A stretch of DNA of 35,525 nucleotides from JBBDYH01 sp040901795 (GTDB lineage: Bacteria; Planctomycetota; Planctomycetia; Pirellulales; JALHPA01), in the NCBI GenBank assembly GCA_040901795.1, contig JBBDYH010000052.1:1-35525 (forward strand), given 5' to 3'. Position 1 is the first letter of the stretch. Each line of letters starts with the position of its first letter. Below, in pieces: positions 14,325 through 26,210 of this stretch. Under the pieces are notes generated by a model. That model saw only the letters and a program-made list of their open reading frames with translations. It searched no databases and was not told the DNA's origin. A program made the position numbers and the translations under genes.

Positions 14325-15389
14325 CTAATCCCTTTGGTTGTCGCCTTGCGGCCGTGCCAGGCACATCGGTGTTCCTTCCGGCAACCTCGAAAGCCAGGCG
14401 AAAAACTCCACCAGGTCGCGGTCCGCCTCGATCATCGTCAGCGGGCTGTACGTGATCCCCGCCAGACGATCGACGTCGTCCTGCAAGAACTTCTGCGTCA
14501 AACATCGCCGCATTCGCAAGCCGAGAGGTTGCAGCCAGCGACCGACGATCGAACGCGAACGCGGCGCAAAGACGATCGTCTCGACCAGCGTGCGGTCCGG
14601 CGGCAGCGGCTGCGTGGCGATCAGCATCAGGCTTCGCGCCCGGCGAAACCGACCCGCCACGAGGATCAGCGGCCCGCCCCAATTGGTGATGCTGACCTCC
14701 ACGACGTCGCCCAACGACAACCGGATGAACCGGTCCGCCAGCGAACGCCCCGTCACTCGTGCGGTATAGCTGTAGCGCCGTGCGAACTCAGCCGGACAAT
14801 CGACTGTGGCCGGCCCGAGCATTATCCGATCGTGAACCGCGGCGAAATGTGCGCCGTCAAAACCGTTCGACGCCAACATGTACCACGTACACTCACCCAC
14901 AAATCGGAACGGCACGCCGGGTACGTAGTCCTCGGGCCGTGCATCTGCGAAGAACGGCAGCGGAAACAGCGGCTCGCGCCCGTTGAAGAAGAACACCAGG
15001 CCATGGCGTTCAACAACCGGATAGGTTGCCTGCCGTGCAAATCGCGGAACCTCCGCCGCCGCGGGGATGAATGTGCATCGGCCATCTGCAGCGTAGCGCC
15101 AGCCATGGAATGGGCACTCGATCGCATCGCCCACCACACGTCCGCGTCCCAGGTCGGCGCCCAGGTGCGAACAGCGCCCGTCCATGACGGCGACCGAGCC
15201 GCTTGCGGTCCGAAACGCCACCAGCGTCCGGCCGGCGAACTGCTTCGAGACGGGTCCTGGATTCACTTCGCGAGACGCGCACAGCAAGTACCACGCGGCC
15301 GGCGCCGCCGGCAACCGGTCGACGGGAGGAGCCCGATGCGACGAGCGCACCGTGACGGGCGTTTGCACGACGCTGGCCATGTGGTGCAT
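14325..15389 (-). CDS. Rieske non-heme iron oxygenase
   Basis: 354 residues (M4 at 15380 is an equally good start). The Rieske 2Fe-2S ligands are C73 and H75 in CSHLGADLG, and C92 and H95 in CPFHGW. The mononuclear iron site is H181 and H186 in NGFDGAHFAAVH, with the acidic ligand probably in QDDVDRLAG around 303-311. Length and layout fit monocomponent-type oxygenases such as KshA, PaO and DAF-36/Neverland, which act on sterols, chlorophyll derivatives or other hydrophobic substrates. It is the first gene of the operon, followed after 71 bases by the SnoaL-like gene. A hydrophobic substrate fits the neighbouring desaturase and acyl-transfer genes, but this is inference. Confidence 0.9.
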   Translation of the reverse strand: MHHMASVVQTPVTVRSSHRAPPVDRLPAAPAAWYLLCASREVNPGPVSKQFAGRTLVAFRTASGSVAVMDGRCSHLGADLGRGRVVGDAIECPFHGWRYAADGRCTFIPAAAEVPRFARQATYPVVERHGLVFFFNGREPLFPLPFFADARPEDYVPGVPFRFVGECTWYMLASNGFDGAHFAAVHDRIMLGPATVDCPAEFARRYSYTARVTGRSLADRFIRLSLGDVVEVSITNWGGPLILVAGRFRRARSLMLIATQPLPPDRTLVETIVFAPRSRSIVGRWLQPLGLRMRRCLTQKFLQDDVDRLAGITYSPLTMIEADRDLVEFFAWLSRLPEGTPMCLARPQGDNQRD

Positions 15390-15511
15390 TCGGCCGCAGT
15401 GTGAACGGCCGCCTCCGCGTTAAGCGTTCAGAAAGCACCCGCGCGATGTGACTTGTCTAGTCTTCCGTCAACGGAGAGTCAAGGACGGCCCCAAAGGGGG
15501 CGCAACTCGAT

Positions 15512-15544
15512 ATCCAGGGGCGGAGCGAAGCGCAGCCCCTGGAT
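15512..15544. repeat. Intergenic hairpin repeat
   Basis: A perfect 10-bp inverted repeat (ATCCAGGGGC, 15512-15521, complement at 15535-15544) encloses a 13-base loop, GGAGCGAAGCGCA. It is flanked by the related GC blocks 'GGCCCCAAAGGGGGCG' (15487-15502) and 'AGCCCTGAAGGGGCG' (near 15568). These look like members of a dispersed repeat family in the 406-base gap between the Rieske and sigma factor genes. No gene is seen in this gap. Confidence 0.6.
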
Positions 15545-15698
15545 CAGGTGAGCATGAGAATCGAAAGCCCTGAAGGGGCGAAACTCGCGATTCCTTTGCC
15601 CGATCACATGTAATTCTCCGATTCCCCAAACATTCCTCGGATTGTTCGTGTGTTTTACCACATAGCCCCGTTCTAATAGGTAGTGGCCGATTTTAGAA

Positions 15699-15789
15699 CC
15701 GCTAACAGTAACCCGACGCGTAAGCGAGGCCGCAGTTGCGTGGTCCCTCGCTTACGCTTCGAGCTTTCCATGTGCGGTTATGTTAGCGG
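15699..15789. repeat. Nested inverted repeats before the sigma factor gene
   Basis: An inner perfect 12-bp inverted repeat (GCGTAAGCGAGG, 15718-15729, complement at 15746-15757) with a 16-base loop lies inside an outer 9-bp inverted repeat (CCGCTAACA, 15699-15707, complement at 15781-15789). The outer right arm ends six bases before the sigma factor ATG. The whole element could fold into one long cruciform or RNA hairpin that would sit in the 5' leader. It may be a REP-like element or a control site; the sequence alone does not decide. Confidence 0.65.
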
Positions 15790-15795
15790 GCCTTA

Positions 15796-16427
15796 ATGCT
15801 CACCGAGCCTGATCGCCGAATGCCCGCAAGCGAAGGACCGAATGGCGCCAGGATCGCCGCAGCTCGACGTTTAGGTCCGGATGCTCTGGCCAACCTGCTC
15901 GAATCGTATCGAAACTATTTGCGACTGTTGGCCCGAACCGGAATCGACGCCTCCATTCGCGGCAAAGCGGACCCCTCCGACCTGGTTCAGGAAACGCTCC
16001 TCAAGGCAACTCAGAACATTCAAACTTTTCGCGGCAAGACCGAGGCGGAGCTGGCCGGCTGGCTCCGGCAGATCCTCAGTCAGAATCTCGTCGACCTGGT
16101 GCGGCGTCACGGCGGCGTGAAGGGAAGCCTGGCCCGCGAGCAATCGCTCAACGAACTGCTCGATCGATCGTCAGTGGCCCTCGAGGCGGTGATATCGCGG
16201 CACTCCGGTTCAGCCGGCACGCTCCCCTTCGGCCGCGACCCCGGAGTGTTGCTCGCCGAGGCGATGGCAAGTCTGCCGGACGATTACCGCGAAGTCATCA
16301 CGCTGCGCAACCTGGAGCACTTGGACTGGGAACAGGTCGGCAAGCGGCTCGGCCGGACCGCGGCCGCCTCCCGAATGCTGTGGGTGCGTGCCCTCAAACG
16401 TCTGCGGCCACTCATCGAGGCTCGATT

Positions 16428-16431
<4 letters not shown>
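15796..16431 (+). CDS. ECF-type RNA polymerase sigma factor
   Basis: 211 residues. Region 2 is visible as KADPSDLVQETLLKATQNIQTFRGKTEAELAGWLRQIL around residues 57-95. Region 4 is LPDDYREVITLRNLEHLDWEQVGKRLGRTAAASRMLWVRALKRL near 165-207, with a helix-turn-helix. Between them lies a 50-residue linker. This is the planctomycete ECF group usually encoded beside Ser/Thr kinases and WD/TPR proteins; no anti-sigma factor is visible, and control is probably through the kinase. The stop overlaps the kinase start by four bases (ATGA). ATG 15796 follows a repeat closely and lacks a clear ribosome site; ATG 15820 is an alternative. It probably directs its own operon or remote targets. Confidence 0.9.
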
Positions 16432-21080
<4,649 letters not shown>

Positions 21081-21086
21081 GGAATG

Positions 21087-21199
21087 AAACAAAGCGGCCG
21101 GTGAGGTTTCGCCACGAAGCACACCCTCACCGGCCAAGCATCTCCCCGGCGCTCGGTTTGCGCGCCGGAAGCGATGTCGTTTTCATTATATCGCAGACC
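21087..21199 (+). repeat. 113-bp duplicated leader element, copy 1
   Basis: This stretch matches 22902-23014 over 113 bases with three mismatches. It contains an 11-bp perfect stem (GGCCGGTGAGG, 21096-21106, complement 21125-21135, 18-base loop) and a second 7-bp stem (CCGGCGC, 21146-21152, complement 21162-21168). It ends 29 bases before the HAF protein ATG. A shared 5' leader or control element is likely, possibly also acting as terminator for the kinase gene; there is no U-tract directly after either stem. Confidence 0.85.
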
Positions 21200-21228
21200 A
21201 GCCTCCCAAACACTTGGAGACCCGTATC

Positions 21229-22503
21229 ATGACTTTCCGCACCTGGCTCAGCGCTTCGTCAGTGCGCTTGGCAACCTCTGTCCCGCGCTCACTGCGAGCT
21301 ACCTCGCTGCTCGGTATTGTGTTGCTTGGGCTGTCGATGACTGAACAAGTAACCAATGCGCAGAAAAGAGGCGGTAACACACCACCACCGCCAGAGCCCG
21401 TTCTGCCCGCTGCCCGGTACTCGTTGACATGGCTCGATGGTGGAACCGGCTGGGAAGCGCTCATTCCCCACGACATTAATCAGTCCGGAGTTGTTGTTGG
21501 GCGGGCCTATGACCCGAATGCTCAGTTCACGAGTCCCCAGTCGGCCTTCGCCCATAGTTCCTCAACCGGAGTAAGCATCAACCTGAATGGACTGGCCGCC
21601 GCCTGGTGGGACCTGAATGCGGCGGAACGCACATCGGCTTTAGGGTGGCGCGCTATTAACGCGATTGGCATAAATGATAACGGCCTCATTGTTGGCAGCG
21701 CCAGCAATACCGACCCAAACCTGCCAACGCGGGCCTTCATCCTGGTGGACGCGTTTGGTGTCGAACCGTACTTCCTGCTCTTGCCGACCGTGGGAGCGGG
21801 TGATCACTACGGACGCCGCATCAATAACCAGGGCGAGGCGGTGGGCAGCGCAACCGATTCGGGCGTCGTTCGTTATAAGGCCACCTTCGCAGATAACTGG
21901 CCGTACTACCAAGCCACTTTGGCCATAAGTGCCGATGTCGACGGCGTGATGGATATTAACGACAACGGTCACCTCGTTGCACGAGCAATCACTGGTGGTT
22001 CGTATCGACAAAAGAGCACCGGAGAAACGGACTTCGTTGCGGGGCATGGGTTCTCGGGCGTGAGTAGCGGCCTGTCGGAGATGGTCTGTGGTAGACGTCC
22101 CAAAACCAATGGAAAGAACGGCCTGCCTGGTGGATCATTCCGAATGCCTCTGTTCGGATCAACGACCGAGGCACTGCTCTTTCCGGAGACGGACAATGCT
22201 CCTGACGCTGCCCTGAACGATGAGGGCGATACGCATTTCGTAAAGTCGTCCGGTACCGGTTTCCGACGCGGTTTCCTCTACTACGATGCAACCAACCCGG
22301 CCACCGGAACTCTGTATGGCGTGAACGGCGACGGCATCTTGCCTTTGGATAAGCTGGTCGTGAACCAGGATGCAGATTGGCTAACCGACAGTACCACGAG
22401 GTTGCTTGGGATCAGCAATCGTGATGCCACCGGTCTGGGGCCAATCTGCGGCTGGGTTCCCGACGTCGATCGTGGCTTTTTGCTCACGCCGTATGTGCCG
22501 TGA
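21229..22503 (+). CDS. Secreted HAF-repeat-like protein
   Basis: 424 residues from ATG 21229, with GGAGA about nine bases upstream; an upstream in-frame TTG (21214) is less likely. The N-terminus has basic residues followed by a hydrophobic stretch (SLLGIVLLGLSM) and a likely cleavage region near VTNAQ, so it is probably secreted. The body repeats the pattern 'INxxGxxVGxA': HDINQSGVVVGRA, GINDNGLIVGSAS, RINNQGEAVGSA and DINDNGHLVARA, typical of HAF repeats thought to form a beta-propeller-like fold. No catalytic motif is seen. It shares this repeat type with the C-terminal part of the preceding kinase and shares its leader with the next gene, so the three may form an extracytoplasmic group. 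Confidence 0.75.
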   Translation: MTFRTWLSASSVRLATSVPRSLRATSLLGIVLLGLSMTEQVTNAQKRGGNTPPPPEPVLPAARYSLTWLDGGTGWEALIPHDINQSGVVVGRAYDPNAQFTSPQSAFAHSSSTGVSINLNGLAAAWWDLNAAERTSALGWRAINAIGINDNGLIVGSASNTDPNLPTRAFILVDAFGVEPYFLLLPTVGAGDHYGRRINNQGEAVGSATDSGVVRYKATFADNWPYYQATLAISADVDGVMDINDNGHLVARAITGGSYRQKSTGETDFVAGHGFSGVSSGLSEMVCGRRPKTNGKNGLPGGSFRMPLFGSTTEALLFPETDNAPDAALNDEGDTHFVKSSGTGFRRGFLYYDATNPATGTLYGVNGDGILPLDKLVVNQDADWLTDSTTRLLGISNRDATGLGPICGWVPDVDRGFLLTPYVP

Positions 22504-22534
22504 AGCCGGTGACCTGTTGACGCTCGGCTCTGTT

Positions 22535-22560
22535 GTGGCACGGTCTCCCGACCGTGCCAC
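22535..22560. terminator. Strong hairpin after the HAF gene
   Basis: A perfect 11-bp stem, GTGGCACGGTC (22535-22545) with its complement at 22550-22560, and a TCCC loop, 32 bases after the stop codon. It is positioned like a terminator, but there is no run of T after it. Its design (long GC-rich stem, TCC-type loop) is the same as that of other dispersed hairpins here, so it may be a repeat that doubles as a transcript end. Confidence 0.55.
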
Positions 22561-22635
22561 TTACCCGACCGAAGGTCTCCTGGTGTTGATTGAAGTGATA
22601 CTTTCGCCGAGCCGTCGAACGTAAACGGTGCTCGC

Positions 22636-22860
22636 CTCCGCCCGGCTCGCCCGGGTGGAGCGGGAGTTTGAAAACCAGAACCGCAATCGAAAGGAAGTTC
22701 CCGCCTCCGCCCGGCTTGCCCGGGTGGGGCGATGTTTGAGAACCAGCTCGCATCGCGCCCTAAACACCGCTCCACGCAGACGAGCTGCGTGGTGGCGAAA
22801 AGATGGTGCGGACCGCGAGTCTGGTTTTCAAACACTGGCCCACCGAGCCAAGCTCGGTGG
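22636..22860. repeat. Cluster of four hairpin repeats
   Basis: Four hairpins lie in the 527-base gap between the two secreted-protein genes. Two are near copies: CTCCGCCCGG at 22636-22645 pairing with 22651-22660, and the same word at 22705-22714 pairing with 22720-22729. Each is followed by a '(TG/AG)TTTGA(A/G)AACCAG' tail that also occurs after the hairpin at 2917-2931. Two others are CCACGCAG (22772-22779 with 22785-22792) and CCACCGAGC (22840-22848 with 22852-22860, loop CAA). I see no gene in this gap. Confidence 0.7.
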
Positions 22861-22901
22861 TGCCGTTAGTAGACGCACAGTGATCGTGCGTTGAACGAAG
22901 C

Positions 22902-23014
22902 AAACAAAGCGGCCGGTGAGGTTTAGCCGCGAAGCACACCCTCACCGGCCAAGCATCTCCCCGGCGCTCGGTTTGCGCGCCGGAAGCGATGTCGTTTCCA
23001 TTATATCGCAGACC
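22902..23014 (+). repeat. 113-bp duplicated leader element, copy 2
   Basis: Near-identical to 21087-21199. The main stem here is GGCCGGTGAGG (22911-22921) with its complement at 22940-22950 and an 18-base loop; the second stem is unchanged. The copy ends 16 bases before the ATG of the LEDRTMLS protein, followed by its AAGGAG ribosome site. Two of the three differences from copy 1 lie in the loop of the first stem, so both stems are preserved in both copies. Confidence 0.85.
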
Positions 23015-23030
23015 GCAAGGAGTCTCACAC

Positions 23031-25349
23031 ATGAAGATTTTCACACGAGGCGGGCTGTTTGCCAGAGTTGCACTCTTGACCGCAAACCGTCGCTCCGCGA
23101 AGTCGCGGCACAATCGCCCGTTTGTCGCCGGGCTCAGAGTCGAGGTCCTGGAGGACCGTACCATGCTCTCCGCAGGCGCGCTCGATCCCAGCTTCGGCAT
23201 CGGCGGCAGGGTTGTCACCGACTTCGGGAGCCCGAGCGATTTCGGCGAAGCCGTCGTGGTGCAGGCCGACGGCAAAACCGTCGTGGCTGGTTCGACTTCG
23301 AACGAGTTCGCCGTGGCGAGCTTCGCAGTAGCGCGGTACAACGCCGACGGCTCTCTGGATGCGTCCTTTGGCAGCAACGGTCGAGTAGCAATTGACTTCG
23401 GGTCGTCTCGGGCTGTGGCGCATGACGTTGAGCTGCAGCAGGACGGCAAAATCATTCTGGCAGGTGCTTCTTTTCACGGCGGGGGCAGCGATTTCGGGGC
23501 GGTCCGCCTCAACCCAGACGGCAGCCTAGACGACACCTTCGGCAGCGGCGGTAAGCTGACGATCGCCTTCACGTCCTTGAACGACGAGGCCTTCGGCATC
23601 ACAGTGCAGTCCGATGGCAAGATTCTGGTGACTGGAGCTTCGCTTCAGGACGCCACCGAACGGGACTTCGCCGCGGCGCGGCTGAACGCCGACGGCAGCT
23701 TGGACAACACGTTTGGCACGGGCGGCAAACTGACGATTGATTTCGGCTTTACGGAGGGTGCCGCTGGTTTTGCGGAGGCTCTGGAGCTACCGGACGGCAG
23801 AATCGTTGTGGCCACATCCATCTTTGATCCCGAGCCGTTCCGCCTCTTTGGTGCGGTGGCTCGGCTCACGTCCATCGGCGAACTCGATAGCTCCTTCGGC
23901 AGCGGCGGCACGCAGACGATCGACTTCATCGGCAGTTCCATGGCGCTACAGACCGATGGCAAAATCGTAATTGCCGGATACTCCGACCAGGGGGCAACCG
24001 GCCTCGACGTCGCCGTAACCCGACTGAATGGCGACGGCAGCTTGGACCATTCCTTTGGTGGCGATGGCAAGCAGACGATTGACTTCGATTCTCCTGAGGA
24101 CTACGGCGACGCCGTTGCGGTACAGACCGATGGCAAGTTGATCGTAGCGGGCAGCTCCTATCAGAGCGCCATCGGATACGATTTCGCGGTGGCCCGACTG
24201 AACAGCGACGGGAGCCTGGACGATCTCTTCGCCCATGGCGGCAAGCAGACGATCGACTTCGGCTCTCCCGATGACACCGGCCTTGGCGTGGCTTTGCAAG
24301 CCGATGGGAATATCGTTGTGGCCGGGTACGCCGGGTACGCCTCTTCTGAAGGGGGCAACGACTACGACTTCGCGGTGGTCCGGCTGCTTGGCGGCAGCAA
24401 CGCCGGTCCCGCCGCCAGTGCCGGCGGATCCTACACCGTCGTACAAGGTGGATCGGTCCAGCTCGACGGTTCGGCGACGAACGACCCTGACCAATCGAAC
24501 ACGACGCTCGCATACGAATGGGATTTCGATGGTGACGGGTTCTACGACGACGCCACCGACATTGCACCGACCTTCTCGGCCGTCGGCTATGAGGGACCGA
24601 TAACCTTGTCGGTTGCCGTCCGCGTCACTGACGACGGCGGCTTAACGGATGTTGCCACAACCTCGGTGAGCATCGTGCCGTTTGCGATGCAGGCCGATCC
24701 CTGCGATCCCACCAAGACCGCGCTGGTGGTCGGTGGCACGCTGGCGAGTGATTCGATTGTGTTCAACCCGGGCGCCACTGCGGGAGAAGTCGCCGTATCA
24801 CTCAACGGCGCATCCCTTGGCACGTTCCAGCCGACAGGCCGGCTCATTGTTTATGCCCAGGCGGGAGACGACGACGTTCAGGTCGCCGGGTCGCTCGGCC
24901 TGATTGCCGAGCTACACGGCCAAGCGGGCGACGACCGAATAAAGGGAGGCGCGGGGCACGACATCCTCTTGGGCGGCGACGGCGACGATCTCTTGGTGGG
25001 CGGCGGCGGGCGGGACTTGCTCATCGGCGGCACAGGCGCCGACCGGATTGTGGGCAACGCCGACGACGACATCTTGATCGCCGGCTCGACCGCCTATGAT
25101 GAAGACCATGTCGCCTTATCTGCCATCATGGCCGAATGGACCAGCGCCGGTGACTATACAACGCGGACGGCCAATCTCGCGAGCACCTTTAGTGGCCTAT
25201 CCCTCGACGACGGGACGAAGGACGTGCTGACCGGCTCCTCGGGCCAAGATTGGTTCTTCGCCAATCTCGAAGCCGGCGTCCTCGACAAGATCACCGATCT
25301 CAGTGCCGATGAGTTTGAGCCAGACATGGACTTCATCCTTTCCGAATGA
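23031..25349 (+). CDS. Extracellular delta-60 repeat / PKD / RTX protein with LEDRxxLS motif
   Basis: 772 residues from ATG 23031, with AAGGAG eight bases upstream. The N-terminus ends in VEVLEDRTMLS (residues 37-47), the LEPR-type motif found near the start of many planctomycete exported proteins. Seven delta-60 type repeats follow from about residue 51 to 455 (pattern 'D..FG..G...TDFG....V..DGKI.VAG'). A PKD-like domain lies around 458-548 (YEWDFDGDGFYDD). RTX-type calcium-binding glycine repeats run from about 629 to 690 (GGDGDDLLVGGGGRDLLIGG), then a C-terminal region ending DFILSE. It is a large, probably surface-exposed, adhesin-like protein. The delta-60 part may form a beta-propeller-like array. 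No enzyme motif was seen. Confidence 0.88.
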   Translation: MKIFTRGGLFARVALLTANRRSAKSRHNRPFVAGLRVEVLEDRTMLSAGALDPSFGIGGRVVTDFGSPSDFGEAVVVQADGKTVVAGSTSNEFAVASFAVARYNADGSLDASFGSNGRVAIDFGSSRAVAHDVELQQDGKIILAGASFHGGGSDFGAVRLNPDGSLDDTFGSGGKLTIAFTSLNDEAFGITVQSDGKILVTGASLQDATERDFAAARLNADGSLDNTFGTGGKLTIDFGFTEGAAGFAEALELPDGRIVVATSIFDPEPFRLFGAVARLTSIGELDSSFGSGGTQTIDFIGSSMALQTDGKIVIAGYSDQGATGLDVAVTRLNGDGSLDHSFGGDGKQTIDFDSPEDYGDAVAVQTDGKLIVAGSSYQSAIGYDFAVARLNSDGSLDDLFAHGGKQTIDFGSPDDTGLGVALQADGNIVVAGYAGYASSEGGNDYDFAVVRLLGGSNAGPAASAGGSYTVVQGGSVQLDGSATNDPDQSNTTLAYEWDFDGDGFYDDATDIAPTFSAVGYEGPITLSVAVRVTDDGGLTDVATTSVSIVPFAMQADPCDPTKTALVVGGTLASDSIVFNPGATAGEVAVSLNGASLGTFQPTGRLIVYAQAGDDDVQVAGSLGLIAELHGQAGDDRIKGGAGHDILLGGDGDDLLVGGGGRDLLIGGTGADRIVGNADDDILIAGSTAYDEDHVALSAIMAEWTSAGDYTTRTANLASTFSGLSLDDGTKDVLTGSSGQDWFFANLEAGVLDKITDLSADEFEPDMDFILSE

Positions 25350-25399
25350 GTCAGTAACAGAGAGCACACCCCCTCGTTCCCATGCTCCGGCATTCCCCT

Positions 25400-25424
25400 C
25401 GTTCCCACGCTCCGCGTGGGAACG
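25400..25424. repeat. GC-rich hairpin after the LEDR protein gene
   Basis: CGTTCCCACGC (25400-25410), loop TCC, GCGTGGGAACG (25414-25424): a perfect 11-bp stem. A partial copy, CGTTCCCATGC, precedes it at 25375-25385. There is no following T-run. It lies 50 bases after the stop and may end the transcript, but it belongs to the same dispersed hairpin class as 2134-2158 and 17358-17376. Confidence 0.65.
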
Positions 25425-26108
25425 GGCTGGGGCCGCTCCGCGGCGCGTATCCATTTCCCTGTCGTTCCGGCAAGTTGTCTGGGTTTAACGGCCCGAACCG
25501 GGATCGTCTTCTCGCATGCGCAGAACTGGTCAAAATTTGACCAGGCGCTTGAAACTGTGCCACCAGTTGTGATATATGGACGCATGGACATTAATGAAGA
25601 ACCATACCTCAAGCCAAATCGATCAAGTTCAAGCACCGTATATGTCCATCCCTCTTCTTCGTTACCTTCGTTTGCTTCTGTTAACTACTCTGGCGTGCGT
25701 CCAGTTCCGTGTGAAGCAGGACACATCTGTGTTCATCTGTTTTCATCTGTAGCGATCCGTGTTCCTTTGCTCGTCTGCTGAGCTTTGCTGGTCCAACGAG
25801 CTATGCGGGAGTTTTTCCAAGACTTTCAAAACAGGGGGAGTTAAAAAACGAAAAGTCCCGCTCCTTCATCCGCGACCGCGCAACGCAACAGTTTGCCGCT
25901 CATGCCTTTCCCACGACAACGCCGCTCCGTTAACCGCCGAGTTTTTTATCAAAGTGACGTGTTTTGCGAATGATTCATTCCGCGACGCAAAAACAAAAAC
26001 CAGTCCGCAATCCGGACTCAGGCCCATCCACTTAAGCAGCGTCACATCTCGGCATCTGTGTTCATCTGCCTTCATCTGTGGCCATCTGTGTTCCTTCCCG
26101 CCTGGCCA
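25425..26108. other. Non-coding stretch with palindrome and dispersed repeats
   Basis: About 680 bases with open frames that look random and no recognisable product. Visible elements are a 19-bp palindrome, CTGGTCAAA at 25526-25534 and TTTGACCAG at 25536-25544; a pyrimidine-rich repeat at 25656-25686 matching 2186-2216; and the word ATCTGTGTTCATCTG at 25725-25739 and again at 26054-26068, each time followed by further 'CATCTG' copies. The palindrome has the form of a repressor site but no regulator is encoded beside it. Confidence 0.6.
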
Positions 26109-26138
26109 TTGGCATTTGCCTTCCGTAACGATTATATT
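26109..26138 (+). promoter_or_regulatory. Predicted sigma-70-type promoter of the second oxidoreductase
   Basis: TTGGCA (26109-26114), an 18-base spacer and TATATT (26133-26138), each one mismatch from consensus. Initiation would be near 26145, giving a leader of about 65 bases before ATG 26211. Confidence 0.45.
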
Positions 26139-26210
26139 CCTTTCATTCCCGCCCCCTGCAACGGCCGGCCGAGAAGTCCACCGCTTCACGTCATACCCAA
26201 AGGAATCATT

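Noticed and set aside
14254..14682. Upstream extension of the SnoaL-like gene (start at 14682)
   Set aside because: It would run into the Rieske gene and hide the signal peptide; a purine-rich ribosome site before ATG 14253 fits better.
14268..15404. 378-residue plus-strand frame opposite the Rieske gene
   Set aside because: Antisense to conserved Rieske and iron-ligand motifs; no recognisable domain.
21125..21199. Intrinsic terminator in the duplicated leader
   Set aside because: The stems are strong, but neither is followed by a T-run, so I kept the element as a repeat/leader instead.
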